Shown: positions 36,741 to 47,411, numbered from the stretch's first letter. The stretch is DNA of 64,000 nt from Brevundimonas sp. LM2 (GCF_002002865.1 NZ_CP019508.1:1022501-1086500); one strand, 5' to 3'. Numbers and translations are program-made. Notes: generated by a model not told the origin, from the sequence alone.

Positions 36741-37787
36741 TTGACCAGCGCCGCCATCTACGGCTGCTCGGGTCTCGAGCTGACGGAGGCCGAGCAGGCC
36801 TTCTTCGCCGAGGTCCGGCCGTGGGGCTTCATCCTGTTCCGGCGCAATGTCGACAATCCGGATCAGGTCCGCCGCCTGACCGCCGCCCTGCGCGCCAGCG
36901 TCGGCCGCGACGCCCCGATCCTGGTCGATCAGGAGGGCGGGCGGGTTCAGCGGCTGGGGCCGCCGCACTGGCCCAAATATCCGCCGGGCGACGCCTATCT
37001 GAAAGCCACCAACGATCCGCTGTCTGCGCGCGAACTGGCCCGGCTGGGCGGCCGGCTGATGGCCCACGACCTGAAGGCCGTCGGCATCAACGTCGACTGC
37101 GCCCCTGTGCTGGACGTGCCCGTGCCGGGGGCCCACGACATCATCGGCGACCGGGCCTATGCGAACGACCCGGCCCTGGTGACGCAGCTGGGTCGGGCGA
37201 TGGCCGAGGGCCTGCTGGCCGGAGGTGTCCTGCCAGTGATCAAACACATGCCGGGCCACGGGCGGGCGTTCGGCGACACCCACAAGGAACTGCCGACGGT
37301 CCATGCCGATCTGGACACGCTCGACGCCTGGGATTTCGCGCCATTCAAGGCGATGTCCGACATGCCGATCGGCATGACGGCGCACATCGTCTTCACCGCC
37401 ATCGACAAGAAGCGTCCCGCCACCCAGTCGAGAAAGGCGATCCGGATGATCCGCGAGCGTCTGGGCTTCGGCGGTCTGCTGCTGTCCGACGACCTGGTCA
37501 TGAACGCCCTGTCGGGGACCCTGACCGAGCGGGCCGAGAAATCCCTGAAGGCCGGCTGCGACCTGGTCATCCACTGGAACGGCGACCTCGACGAGATGCG
37601 GCAGGTGGCCGAAGGTGTCGGCAAGCTGAAGGGCCGGTCGGCCCGGCGTGCCGAGGCGGCCTTGGCCCGGATCGTCCACACACCCGAGCCGCTCGATGTG
37701 CGGGCGGCACGAGACCGGTTCGACGCCCTGCTGAGCGGACGACTGGACGCTGCGAAGGGACCGGACGTCGGCGAGGCCCAGGCATGA
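36741..37787 (+). CDS. nagZ: NagZ beta-N-acetylhexosaminidase
   Basis: 348 residues from TTG 36741. GH3 family with the NagZ catalytic loop VIKHMPGHGRAFGDTHKELP (His/Asp dyad) and the nucleophile Asp in GLLLSDDLVM; DQEGGRVQR near residue 66. It removes GlcNAc from anhydromuropeptides in the cytoplasm during wall recycling. No signal peptide, as expected. Confidence 0.95.
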   Translation: MTSAAIYGCSGLELTEAEQAFFAEVRPWGFILFRRNVDNPDQVRRLTAALRASVGRDAPILVDQEGGRVQRLGPPHWPKYPPGDAYLKATNDPLSARELARLGGRLMAHDLKAVGINVDCAPVLDVPVPGAHDIIGDRAYANDPALVTQLGRAMAEGLLAGGVLPVIKHMPGHGRAFGDTHKELPTVHADLDTLDAWDFAPFKAMSDMPIGMTAHIVFTAIDKKRPATQSRKAIRMIRERLGFGGLLLSDDLVMNALSGTLTERAEKSLKAGCDLVIHWNGDLDEMRQVAEGVGKLKGRSARRAEAALARIVHTPEPLDVRAARDRFDALLSGRLDAAKGPDVGEAQA

Positions 37788-37828
37788 GCCCCGCCTCAAG
37801 CAGCGCGACCGCGCGGTAGGCCAGCAGA

Positions 37829-38647
37829 ATGGCGGAGGCCTTCCAGCCGAATCTGGACTTCACCGCGGTCGCCGAGGTCGATGACCGCGACGCCTTCGTG
37901 GTCGATCTGGACGGCTATGAAGGGCCGCTGCACGTGCTGCTCGCCCTGGCCCGGAACCAGAAGGTCGACCTGCTGAAGCTGTCGATCACCCGGCTGGCGG
38001 AGCAGTATCTGGCTTTCGTGCATGAGGCGCGGCGGCGGAACTTCGCCCTGGCCGCCGACTATCTCGTGATGGCGTCGTGGCTGGCCTATCTGAAGTCGCG
38101 CCTGCTGCTGCCGCGCACCGACAAGGGCAAGGGCGACGAACCGCCGGCCGAGGAGATGGCCGCCGCCCTGGCCTTCCGCCTGCAGAAGCTGGAGGCCATG
38201 CGCAAGGCGTCGGACGCCCTGCAGGCCCGACCGCAGCTGAAGCGCGACGTCTTCCCGCGCGGCGATCCCCAGGCCACGGTGATCGTGCCCTCCGACCGGA
38301 TCGACGCCAGCCTGTACGAGCTGATGGCCGCCTATGTGGGCCAGCGCCGTCGCGAACAGGGCCGCCACTACAACCCCGGCCAGAGGATCGAGGCCTATCC
38401 GCTGGAGGAGGCCCGCGACTGGCTGCGGGACATCCTGCCCCGGCTGGCCGACTGGACGCCGCTGGAGCGGGTGGCCCCGGTCCGCGACGCCGAGGGTCCG
38501 TCCCAGGCCTCCCTGACCGCCTCGACCCTGTCGGCCAGTCTGGAGCTGGTCAAGGAGGGGGCCATGGTCGTGCGCCAGGACCAAGCCTTCGACGCCCTGT
38601 GGCTGAAACGTCGGGGCCTGGGCCAGCCGCTGGAGCTGGTGCCTTGA
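37829..38647 (+). CDS. scpA: ScpA, condensin kleisin
   Basis: 272 residues. N-terminal DLDGYEGPLHVLLALARNQKVDL (SMC-binding helices) and YLVMASWLAYLKSRLLLP; a C-terminal winged helix follows. Partner of SMC and ScpB in chromosome segregation. The stop codon overlaps the TTG start of scpB by 4 bases. Confidence 0.95.
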   Translation: MAEAFQPNLDFTAVAEVDDRDAFVVDLDGYEGPLHVLLALARNQKVDLLKLSITRLAEQYLAFVHEARRRNFALAADYLVMASWLAYLKSRLLLPRTDKGKGDEPPAEEMAAALAFRLQKLEAMRKASDALQARPQLKRDVFPRGDPQATVIVPSDRIDASLYELMAAYVGQRRREQGRHYNPGQRIEAYPLEEARDWLRDILPRLADWTPLERVAPVRDAEGPSQASLTASTLSASLELVKEGAMVVRQDQAFDALWLKRRGLGQPLELVP

Positions 38648-39297
38648 GTGGCCTGACCTTCGCCCCCGACGAGGCCGAGATCGAGCGGCGGGTCGAGGCC
38701 CTGCTGTTCGCGGCCGCCGGCCCGCTGACCGCCGCCGAGATCGCCCGGCGGCTGCCCGAGGGGGCCGATGCGGGCCGCGCCATCGCGGCCCTGCGGACCC
38801 GCTATGAGGGGCGGGGGGTCGAGCTGGCCTGCGTCGCCGACCGCTGGGCCTTCCGCACCGCCGCCGACCTCGGCTTCCTGATGACCGAGGAACGGGAGGA
38901 GCCGCGCCGCCTGTCCAGGGCCGCGCTCGAGACCCTGGCCATCATCGCCTATCATCAGCCGGTCACCCGGGCGGAGATCGAGAGCGTGCGGGGGGTGTCG
39001 CTGTCGCGCGGCACCCTGGACCTGCTGCTGGAGATGGGCTTCGTCCGGCTGAGGGGCCGTCGGCGGAGCCCGGGGCGCCCGGTCACCTATGCCACCGCCG
39101 ACCGGTTCCTGGAGCAGTTCGGCCTGGCCAGCCTGTCCGACCTGCCGGGCGTGGCCGAGATGAAGGCCGCCGGCCTGCTGGACCTGTCGCTGCCGACCGG
39201 GTTCGAACTGCCGGACCCGTCGCGCGGAGCCGATGACGAGGACCCGATCGAGGAGGGCGAGGCCCCCGAGTTCGCCCAGGACTTCGTCGGCGACTGA
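38644..39297 (+). CDS. scpB: ScpB, condensin accessory subunit
   Basis: 217 residues from TTG 38644, in TTGA overlap with the scpA stop. Two winged-helix domains with the signature LAIIAYHQPVTRAEIESVRGVS and RGRRRSPGRPVTYATADRFLEQFGL. The open frame continues upstream inside scpA but is out of frame with it. Forms the SMC complex with ScpA. Confidence 0.95.
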   Translation: MSGLTFAPDEAEIERRVEALLFAAAGPLTAAEIARRLPEGADAGRAIAALRTRYEGRGVELACVADRWAFRTAADLGFLMTEEREEPRRLSRAALETLAIIAYHQPVTRAEIESVRGVSLSRGTLDLLLEMGFVRLRGRRRSPGRPVTYATADRFLEQFGLASLSDLPGVAEMKAAGLLDLSLPTGFELPDPSRGADDEDPIEEGEAPEFAQDFVGD

Positions 39298-39375
39298 CCG
39301 GCCCGGCGCCGGACGCAACTCCGGACCGCTCCAGCCGTTCGTCATCGAACGCCGATCCATCCAAGGAGACCGACC

Positions 39376-39657
39376 ATGCGTATCCTGACCCTCGCGTCCG
39401 CTGCCCTGACGGCCCTGGCCCTGACCGCCTGCCAGCCCGCGACCGAGGAGCCGGCTTCGGCCCCCGCGCCTCAGGCCGAGATCCAGTCGACGACGGCCCC
39501 CTCGGTGGGCGGCCCGACCGAGCTCCCGACCGACGGCGGGGTCACCCCGGCCCCGGAAGCCATGGAAGACGCCACGGCCGAGGACGTCGCCGCCCCGGCC
39601 TCGCCCGCCGAGGCCGCCGTGCTGAGCGGCGGGGCCCAGAACCCGCAGAACCAGTAG
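39376..39657 (+). CDS. small Ala/Pro/Glu-rich lipoprotein
   Basis: 93 residues. Signal ends LTAC (lipid Cys19). The remainder is low-complexity (APAPQAE, SPAEAA) with no domain. ctrs: ccaaggagacc ribosome-binding site. Unknown function, probably envelope. Confidence 0.7.
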   Translation: MRILTLASAALTALALTACQPATEEPASAPAPQAEIQSTTAPSVGGPTELPTDGGVTPAPEAMEDATAEDVAAPASPAEAAVLSGGAQNPQNQ

Positions 39658-39667
39658 CGCGTTTGGG

Positions 39668-39696
39668 TTGACGCGGCGGGGGGGTGTCTCTATACG
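39668..39696 (+). promoter_or_regulatory. sigma-70-type promoter for rpmJ
   Basis: TTGACG (39668-39673) and TATACG (39691-39696) are separated by an ideal 17 bases, 67 bases before rpmJ. Confidence 0.7.
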
Positions 39697-39762
39697 CACC
39701 GCTCCGCCGCAGCATCGCCCTGCGGCCTTTCTGTTTTTGCTCTTGCCCCAGGACGTCTGACC

Positions 39763-39888
39763 ATGAAGGTCCGCAGCTCGCTCAAGTCGCTCAAGACCCG
39801 CCACCGCGACTGCAAGGTCGTGCGCCGCAAGGGCGTCGTCTTCGTGATCAACAAGACCGACCCGCGCTTCAAAGCCAAGCAGGGCTGA
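39763..39888 (+). CDS. rpmJ: ribosomal protein bL36, zinc-free type
   Basis: 41 residues, too short for most ORF callers. [20 protein letters not shown], then [20 protein letters not shown] and a final Gly. Only one Cys remains (RDCK); the other zinc ligands of classic L36 are missing, so this is the longer alphaproteobacterial variant. It has its own promoter and terminator. Confidence 0.93.
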   Translation: MKVRSSLKSLKTRHRDCKVVRRKGVVFVINKTDPRFKAKQG

Positions 39889-39928
39889 TTGGGGCGCGCC
39901 CAGACGGGCGCGCGTCCAACGATCCACA

Positions 39929-39956
39929 GGCTGCGGACCTTGTCCGCGGCCTTTTT
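39929..39956 (+). terminator. intrinsic terminator after rpmJ
   Basis: Stem ggctgcggac (39929-39938) with gtccgcggcc (39942-39951), three-base loop, then five T (39952-39956). It lies 40 bases after the rpmJ stop. Confidence 0.85.
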
Positions 39957-40073
39957 CGTGCCCGGCGTTGAGCCGGGAGCCGGGGCATGGTTAGCGTCCC
40001 GGCTCGCTTTCAAAACGCGCTCAAGCAGCGAGGTGCCGCGCACCGAGCGATAGCGCCCAAAGGATTCTTCCCC

Positions 40074-40349
40074 ATGGCCGACGACGCCTCCTTCGACGCC
40101 TCGCCCGACGTTCTGAACTCGGCGGCCCAGGGCCGGCTGCGGACCATCATTGAGCGGATCGAGCGTCTGGAGGAGGACAAGGCCGCCGTGATGGAGGACA
40201 TGAAGGAGGTCTTCGCCGAGGCCAAGGGCGAGGGCTACGACGTCAAGATCCTGCGCAAGGTCATCCGCATCCGCAAGCAGGACAAGGCCAAGCGCCAGGA
40301 AGAGGACGCGATCCTGGACCTGTATCTGTCGGCGCTCGGCGAGATCTGA
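40074..40349 (+). CDS. gapR: GapR nucleoid-associated protein (DUF2312)
   Basis: 91 residues from ATG 40074; an in-frame start at 39987 adds residues that homologues lack. A coiled-coil region (RIERLEEDKAAVMEDMKEVFAEAKGEG) is followed by VKILRKVIRIRKQDKAKRQEEDAILDLYL and ending GEI, close to Caulobacter GapR, which clamps overtwisted AT-rich DNA and helps replication. A second gene is coupled to its stop. Confidence 0.92.
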   Translation: MADDASFDASPDVLNSAAQGRLRTIIERIERLEEDKAAVMEDMKEVFAEAKGEGYDVKILRKVIRIRKQDKAKRQEEDAILDLYLSALGEI

Positions 40350-40351
40350 TC

Positions 40352-40795
40352 CTGAAGCGGACGCCCCTCTCGGGCGGTCCGAAGACCCCACCCCGGGACA
40401 AGGGGGGCGGGTCCCTCAAGCGCTCGACCGGGTTCAAGCCCGGCTCGGGATTTCAAAAGAAGGACAGGCCTGCGCCCAGCCCGTTCGAGGCCGAGCGCGA
40501 GGCCGCCCGCCGCAAGGCCCTAAACGCCCTGAAACGCGCCAAGCGCGCCGCTGACAAGGCGGGGATCGCCCTGTCCGAATGGGAGGGCGAGTTCATCGAG
40601 GGCGTCACGGACCGCATCAAGACCTATGGCCGGGCCTTCGGAGACCCCGAAAAGGGCGCGCCCGGCCAGGCCCTGTCGTCGATGCAGGGCCGCAAGCTGA
40701 AGGAAATTACCTCGAAGGCGAACGGCGAGGCACCGAAGCGCCGCTGGGGGCGGAAGGGAACCGGGGCGACCAAGGAGTCGGACACCGCCGAGTGA
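40352..40795 (+). CDS. conserved-looking basic protein coupled to gapR, non-standard start
   Basis: A 148-codon open frame (stop 40793-40795) with strong coding character but no ATG, GTG or TTG near its start; the best start is CTG 40352 (or CTG 40346 overlapping the gapR stop). Reads LKRTPLSGGPKTPP, a Lys/Arg-rich segment, then FEAEREAARRKALNALKRAK, LSEWEGEFIEGVTDRIKTYG, RAFGDPEKGAPGQALSSMQG and a basic C-terminus. From position and memory I believe a similar protein follows gapR in Caulobacter, but I cannot verify this. Function unknown; the basic, helical character would suit nucleic-acid binding. Confidence 0.65.
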   Translation: MKRTPLSGGPKTPPRDKGGGSLKRSTGFKPGSGFQKKDRPAPSPFEAEREAARRKALNALKRAKRAADKAGIALSEWEGEFIEGVTDRIKTYGRAFGDPEKGAPGQALSSMQGRKLKEITSKANGEAPKRRWGRKGTGATKESDTAE

Positions 40796-40801
40796 ACTCC
40801 G

Positions 40802-41176
40802 TCACCGCATGCAGAAGGCGCAGAGCTTGTGGCCGTCGAGGTCGCGGACGTAGCTGAACCACAGGCCGGGGCCGCGCACGCCGGGCGCGCCGGCGCAGGT
40901 GCCGCCCAGTTCGACGGCCCGGGCGTGGAAGGCATCGACCTCGTCGCGGGTATCGAAGGCGAAGGCATACATCGAGCCGTTGCCGACCGTTGCCGGCTCG
41001 CCGTCATGGGGGCCCAGGACCGCGAAGTTCGGCATCCGGTTGGCCCCATAGACCCGCCCGCCGGACGGATGTTCGAACAGGGGCCGGATGCCGGCGGAGC
41101 CGAGCAGGGCGTCGTAGAAGGCCTTGGCCTCTTCCAGACGGTTGGATCCCACCGTGGCGTAAACGAGCGCGGCCAT
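40802..41176 (-). CDS. VOC-family (glyoxalase/dioxygenase fold) protein
   Basis: 124 residues from ATG 41176 (gggga upstream). Glyoxalase-fold repeat with YATVGSNRLEEAKAFYDALL at the start and RDLDGHKLCAFC at the end. Acts probably on small molecules; substrate unknown. Ends 7 bases from the stop of the gapR partner. Confidence 0.88.
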   Translation of the reverse strand: MAALVYATVGSNRLEEAKAFYDALLGSAGIRPLFEHPSGGRVYGANRMPNFAVLGPHDGEPATVGNGSMYAFAFDTRDEVDAFHARAVELGGTCAGAPGVRGPGLWFSYVRDLDGHKLCAFCMR

Positions 41177-41242
41177 CGCAATCCCCAGCAAAAACTTGGA
41201 GCGAGCTTAGCCCGTCGAACCCTGATCCGGACAGCCCGGCGG

Positions 41243-41848
41243 CTAGGGCCAGGCCTTCATCGCCTGCGCCACCACCCGCAGCAGCTTCTCGCGCGAGGCC
41301 CCATCGCGGGCCAGGGTGGACAGGCCCTGGGTCATGGCCATCATATGACCGGCCAGGGCATCGGCGTCCGTGTCGTCCGGCAGGGTACCGTCGTCGATGT
41401 CGGTCTGGATGCGGGCGCGGAGGGCGGCCTCGATGCCGTGGCGGATGGCGGCGATCTCGGCCTGGACGTCGGCGGCGGCGGTCGAGCAGCTGAGGGCCGA
41501 GGTGGCCAGCAGGCAGCCGGTGGGGGTGTTGTCCCCGGTCACCCCCTCGGCCGATGCGGTCAGCAGCCGCTGGGCCGCTTCGCGCGCCGAGGAAGCGGCG
41601 GCGATCGCCGGTTCCGGCGGCTCGGCCGACAGGTAGAGCCCGACGGTCTCGCGGAACAGCCGTTTCTTGTCGCCGAAGGCTCCATAGAGGCTGGGCGGGG
41701 TGATCCCCATGGCGGCAGTCAAGTCTGCCACGGAGGTCGACTCATAGCCGTGCCGCCAGAAGGTCAGCATAGCCGCGTGCAGGGCCGCGTCCCGGTCGAA
41801 CGATCGGGGGCGTCCGGTCTTCCGGCGGGTCTGGGTGGCGCTTTCCAT
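41243..41848 (-). CDS. TetR/AcrR-family regulator
   Basis: 201 residues from ATG 41848; an earlier ATG (41908) is possible. N-terminal HTH with GRPRSFDRDAALHAAMLTFWRHGYESTSVADLTAAMGITPPSLYGAFGDK. Divergent from the aldo/keto reductase gene with a 77-base shared promoter; probably represses it and itself in response to a small molecule. Confidence 0.93.
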   Translation of the reverse strand: MESATQTRRKTGRPRSFDRDAALHAAMLTFWRHGYESTSVADLTAAMGITPPSLYGAFGDKKRLFRETVGLYLSAEPPEPAIAAASSAREAAQRLLTASAEGVTGDNTPTGCLLATSALSCSTAAADVQAEIAAIRHGIEAALRARIQTDIDDGTLPDDTDADALAGHMMAMTQGLSTLARDGASREKLLRVVAQAMKAWP

Positions 41849-41925
41849 AATGATCAATATGAAACTGTTGACCGTCCACGACAAGGGCGGGTATGGATTT
41901 CGTAGCAAAAGCTAGGAAACATCAT

Positions 41926-43038
41926 ATGTCGCTCTCCGATTATCGCACCCTGGGCCGCTCGGGCCTGGCCGTCAGCCCGCTGGCGCTGGGGACCATGACC
42001 TTCGGCATGGCGCGCTGGGGCATGGGTGAGGACGGTGCACGGGAAGTGTTCGACGCCTATGCCGAGGCCGGAGGCAATTTCATCGACACGGCCGACGTCT
42101 ATTCGGGCGGGCTGAGCGAGGAGATGATCGGGAAGTTCGTGGCCGAGCGGGGTCTGCGCGACCGGATGGTGATCGCGACCAAGGCCGGCTTCTCGACCGG
42201 GGCCGGGGCCCACAATGGCGGGTCCGGTGCCCGGCATCTGACTGCGGCGCTGGAGGGGTCGCTGCAGCGGCTGAAGACCGACCATATCGACCTGTACTGG
42301 CTGCACGTCTGGGACGGGGTGACGCCGGCCGAGGAGTTGCTGGAGACCATGTCCGGCCTCGTCCGTGCGGGCAAGATCCGCTACTGGGGCATGTCGAACT
42401 CCCCCGCTTGGTATGTCGCCAAGGTGGCGACCCTGGCGCAGGTGCGGGGTGTCCCGGGACCGGTGGCGCTGCAGTATTTCTATTCTCTGGTCAGCCGGGA
42501 TGTGGAGGCCGAACTGGTGCCGGTGGCGGCCGAGTTCGGCCTGGGCCTGCAGCCCTGGAGCCCGCTGGCCTATGGCCTGCTGACCGGAAAGTACGACCGC
42601 GCCACGGTCGAGGCCGGGGCACCGCGCGCCGGCGGACTGCCCAGCGAAGCGGCCAGCGGTTCGGAGCAGCGGCCGGACGACGACAAGCGTCTCGACGGGG
42701 CCAATCCGTTCGGCGACACCCTGTTCACCGACCGAAACTGGCGCATCGTTGATGAGCTGCGCCGGGTGGCGGCGGAGGCCGGCGAGAGCCCGGCCCGGGT
42801 CGCCCTGGCCTGGGTCACCCGCCGTCCCGGCGTCGCCTCGACCCTGATGGGGGTCAGCAAGGCCGCCCAAGTGGCGGACAATGTGGCGGCGCTCGACGTG
42901 GTCCTGTCCGACGCTCACCGCGCTGCGTTGGACGCGGTCAGTGCGCCGAACCTCAACATGATCTACGGCCTGTTCACGCCCCCCGGCCGCAAACAGATGA
43001 TGTTCGGCGGCACGGGGGTCCGGGGCTGGTCGGACTGA
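41926..43038 (+). CDS. aldo/keto reductase
   Basis: 370 residues from ATG 41926 with an aggaaa ribosome-binding site. AKR motifs: LGTMTFG, NFIDTADVYSGGLSE (catalytic Asp/Tyr), the Lys in IATKAGFST, LYWLHVWD (His) and IRYWGMSNSPAW. NADPH-dependent carbonyl reduction; substrate unknown. Controlled presumably by the divergent TetR protein. Confidence 0.93.
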   Translation: MSLSDYRTLGRSGLAVSPLALGTMTFGMARWGMGEDGAREVFDAYAEAGGNFIDTADVYSGGLSEEMIGKFVAERGLRDRMVIATKAGFSTGAGAHNGGSGARHLTAALEGSLQRLKTDHIDLYWLHVWDGVTPAEELLETMSGLVRAGKIRYWGMSNSPAWYVAKVATLAQVRGVPGPVALQYFYSLVSRDVEAELVPVAAEFGLGLQPWSPLAYGLLTGKYDRATVEAGAPRAGGLPSEAASGSEQRPDDDKRLDGANPFGDTLFTDRNWRIVDELRRVAAEAGESPARVALAWVTRRPGVASTLMGVSKAAQVADNVAALDVVLSDAHRAALDAVSAPNLNMIYGLFTPPGRKQMMFGGTGVRGWSD

Positions 43039-43056
43039 TTAACCCGAGCGCAACGA

Positions 43057-43090
43057 CGCGCCCGGGGCCCCTTATCGGGTCCCGGGCGCG
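43057..43090. terminator. GC hairpin between convergent genes
   Basis: CGCGCCCGGG (43057-43066) with CCCGGGCGCG (43081-43090), loop 14. No T-run, so it could be a Rho-assisted or bidirectional terminator for the aldo/keto reductase and the TonB receptor. Confidence 0.6.
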
Positions 43091-43098
43091 ACCACGCC

Positions 43099-45810
43099 TC
43101 AGAACAGGATCTTGCGCAGGCTGACGCGCACGACGCGGCCCTGGGGGTCGATGAAGTCGGGCTGGTAGTTGAGGGCGAGGTCGCCGGTCGAGGACGTGAC
43201 CTCGGTCCGCGTGTCGAACAGGTTCTCGACGCCGAGGTTGATGCGTGCCCCCTTCAGGATCGGGAAACGCGCGACCCAGGCCGTGCGGGCGTTGAGGTCG
43301 GCGAAGACGTTCAGATTGACCGTGGTCTGGTCGCTGAAGGCCAGGTCCGAACCGCCCGCGCCGCCGTCGACGCGGGTGGCCTCGCGCCAATTGGCGTTCA
43401 GAAAGGCCCCGAAGCCGTTGCGGAAGACGCCGCCCTGGACCTGAACCTCGTTGCGCGAGGTGCCGCCCCGCGCCCCGGTGGCGTCGCCGTCCAGCAGATC
43501 GAGAACCGGCAGCTCGGGCCGAATGGTGATCGTGTCGCTGAAGCGGACGGTGTGATAGATCGACAGATTGAAACGGCCCTGACCGGGCTGCAGGTTGCCG
43601 CCCCGACCCCCGCCGCCCCGGAACTGGCCACCCCCGCCGCCCCCCGGAGGCGGACCGCCCGCACCCGCGCCCGGAGGCGGGCCGCCTGCGGCCCCGAGAC
43701 GACCGCCGGTTCCGCGCGGCGCTCCGGCCGCAGCCGGCGTCGCCTTGCCGAAGGCGCGCGAGACGTTGAACCCACTGCGCAACTCGCTCCGTTCGGTCTG
43801 GGTGAAGTTCAGCGGTCGGGCGTCGATCGAGATCAGCTGCCCGCCGGCGTCGCGCACGAAGCGCTCGGGCAGGGCGGCCTCGAGGTCGGCGGTGATGGTC
43901 GGGAACGAGGTGATGGCGTCATCGGTGGTCGAGCGGGTGTAGTTGGAGCTGAAGGTCAGGTCGCGCGCGGACCAGGGCTTCCAGTTGACGCCCAGCTTCA
44001 GCACCTGTCGGTTGTCGGCGGTCAGGTTGGCGTTGCCGCCGCTGATGCGGGTCACCAGCACGGTCTGGCCGGTGCGGAAGTCGAACACGGCGCTGTTCGG
44101 GGTCGAGATGACCGGATCGTTCAGTTGCGAGATCGTGGGGGCCCCCTCCTCGTCGGTATAGCTGACGATGAAGGAGACGGGCTCAACCGGAGACCAGTTG
44201 GCCCCGACGCCCAGGGTGACCAGACCGCCGAAGTCGGAGGCCTCGTCATAGCCGGCGTTGGCGTTGAGCGAGAGGTCGCCGAAACGGCCCAGCACGTCAC
44301 GGCCGCGGCTGGCCACCGGCAGGGTGAAGCTGCTCGTGCCATAGACGCGGTCGCGGCCGATGGCGCGCGCGCTGAACACGCCCGATCGGGTGCTTTCCGA
44401 CGTCAGCTCGCGGGTATCGGCGCCGAGCTTGAAGGTCGAGTTCAGCCCCCCGGCCGGGGCCTCCAGCAGATCACCGGTGAAGACCGCCTCCAGATTGCCG
44501 CCGCTGGCGACCGACCGGGCGGTGTCGCTGAGCCGTGTAAAACTCGATGGGGACAGGTCCCCGAAGGGATTCAGGGTTCCGGCGGTGACGGCGGCCTGGG
44601 CGGCGGACGCATCCAGGCCCCGGCCGGTCGTGGTGTCGGTCTCGACCCGGTCGTAGGCCCCCGACAGGGTCCAGCGCCAATCGCCGAGGAACCCGTCCAG
44701 CAGCAGGCCCAGATTGGCGGTCAGGGTCTCGGTTTCGCGGGTCAGGGCTCCGGGATCGTCGAGGTAGCGATAGACCAGGACGTCGCGGCTGAAGGGCGAG
44801 CCGTTGCGCCCCGCGGGGGCGGTCAGGGTCACGCCCGGCAGGCCCTGATAGGAGAAGCTGGAACTGTCGACCAGATTCAGGCTGACCGTGCCCTTGGTCG
44901 TCTCGTTCAGGTCGCGGGCGATGGAGGCGTTCAGCGTGGTCTCGTCGCCGCTGGGCAGCAGAGTCCTGTACTGGCCCAGATCGCCGGTCCGGGGCGCGTT
45001 GGCCCCCGGCACGAAGGCGGCGAGGCTGGGGTTCGCGCCCCCCGGATTGGCCGCCACCGTGACCGTCCGGCCGGCGAGGGCCGACAGGGCGGGGTCGATC
45101 TCGGCACCGAAGGTCAGGCCGCCGACGTTGCCGATGCGGTCGAACGGTTGTGACCCTGGGGCGCGGGTGATGTCGCGTTCGTCCTCGAACAGGGCGGTGT
45201 CGTGCTCGTGCTCCAGGCTGACATTGATGCGGTTGCCGTCGATGACGCTGAAATAGCCGCTCTCGACTTCGGTCGAGAGGCGTCCGCCCTGGGACGGGCC
45301 GCGGGCGCTGGCCTCGGCGGTGGCCTGGCGGAACTGGGCCTTGAGGACGATGTTGACGACGCGCTGGTCGGCGCTGAAGCCATAGGTCAGCGCGACTTCC
45401 TCGGGCAAAATATCGGTCCGTTCGATGGCCTCGAACGGGATGTTGCGGATTTCCTGGAAGCCCGAGGTGCGGCGACCGTTCAGCAGGACCACGGGCCCCC
45501 CATCCGACCGGCCGCGCGCGCTGCGGGTCAGGGGCTCCAGCGCCGCCAGCAGTTCGGCGACATTGCTGGCCCCGTAGGCCGCCAGCTGTTCGGCATCCAG
45601 GGTGATGTCGGGTGCGATATCGCCCTCGACACTGCCGCGGGGCCGGGTGCCCGTGACCACCACATCGTCCAGCCGAAAGTCGCCGGACGTCGCGCCCGAC
45701 GGCTGGGTCTGGGTATCGTCCTCGCCGTCCGTCGGCGGGGTCTGCGGCGGAGTCGCCGTCTGGATCGCGCCCGAGGCGAGGGCGTACAGCAAGGCGGCGG
45801 CGAGGGTCAT
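43099..45810 (-). CDS. TonB-dependent receptor with Gly/Pro-rich insert
   Basis: 903 residues. Plug domain with DDVVVTGTRPRG, SNVAELLAALEPLTRSARGR and VVLLNGRRTSGFQEIRNIPFEAIERTDILPEEVALTYGFSADQRVVNIVLK. A long beta-barrel follows, ending in Phe (ISLRKILF-like end). At about 690-745 a low-complexity Gly/Pro/Arg stretch (GGPPPGAGAGGPPPGGGG and GGGGRGG) interrupts the barrel just before FNLSIYHTVRFSDTITI. Different subfamily from the receptor at 7860; ligand unknown. Confidence 0.9.
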   Translation of the reverse strand: MTLAAALLYALASGAIQTATPPQTPPTDGEDDTQTQPSGATSGDFRLDDVVVTGTRPRGSVEGDIAPDITLDAEQLAAYGASNVAELLAALEPLTRSARGRSDGGPVVLLNGRRTSGFQEIRNIPFEAIERTDILPEEVALTYGFSADQRVVNIVLKAQFRQATAEASARGPSQGGRLSTEVESGYFSVIDGNRINVSLEHEHDTALFEDERDITRAPGSQPFDRIGNVGGLTFGAEIDPALSALAGRTVTVAANPGGANPSLAAFVPGANAPRTGDLGQYRTLLPSGDETTLNASIARDLNETTKGTVSLNLVDSSSFSYQGLPGVTLTAPAGRNGSPFSRDVLVYRYLDDPGALTRETETLTANLGLLLDGFLGDWRWTLSGAYDRVETDTTTGRGLDASAAQAAVTAGTLNPFGDLSPSSFTRLSDTARSVASGGNLEAVFTGDLLEAPAGGLNSTFKLGADTRELTSESTRSGVFSARAIGRDRVYGTSSFTLPVASRGRDVLGRFGDLSLNANAGYDEASDFGGLVTLGVGANWSPVEPVSFIVSYTDEEGAPTISQLNDPVISTPNSAVFDFRTGQTVLVTRISGGNANLTADNRQVLKLGVNWKPWSARDLTFSSNYTRSTTDDAITSFPTITADLEAALPERFVRDAGGQLISIDARPLNFTQTERSELRSGFNVSRAFGKATPAAAGAPRGTGGRLGAAGGPPPGAGAGGPPPGGGGGGQFRGGGGRGGNLQPGQGRFNLSIYHTVRFSDTITIRPELPVLDLLDGDATGARGGTSRNEVQVQGGVFRNGFGAFLNANWREATRVDGGAGGSDLAFSDQTTVNLNVFADLNARTAWVARFPILKGARINLGVENLFDTRTEVTSSTGDLALNYQPDFIDPQGRVVRVSLRKILF

Positions 45811-45962
45811 GAAATATCCGGACTAGGCGTGGGGAGACGCCCATCGGTGCGACGAACGCCCCGACGGATTGCTTATACGCCCCAGTCATCGCGATCCGTC
45901 GCGGCCTGAACGAGGCCGGGGCTCAACCGCCCGCGCGTGGCCTGACGTCGGCGGTCTTCGCG

Positions 45963-47411
<1,449 letters not shown>

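Noticed and set aside
43552..45153. A 533-codon plus-strand frame opposite the second TonB receptor
   Set aside because: No domain and shadow composition; the receptor frame is convincing.
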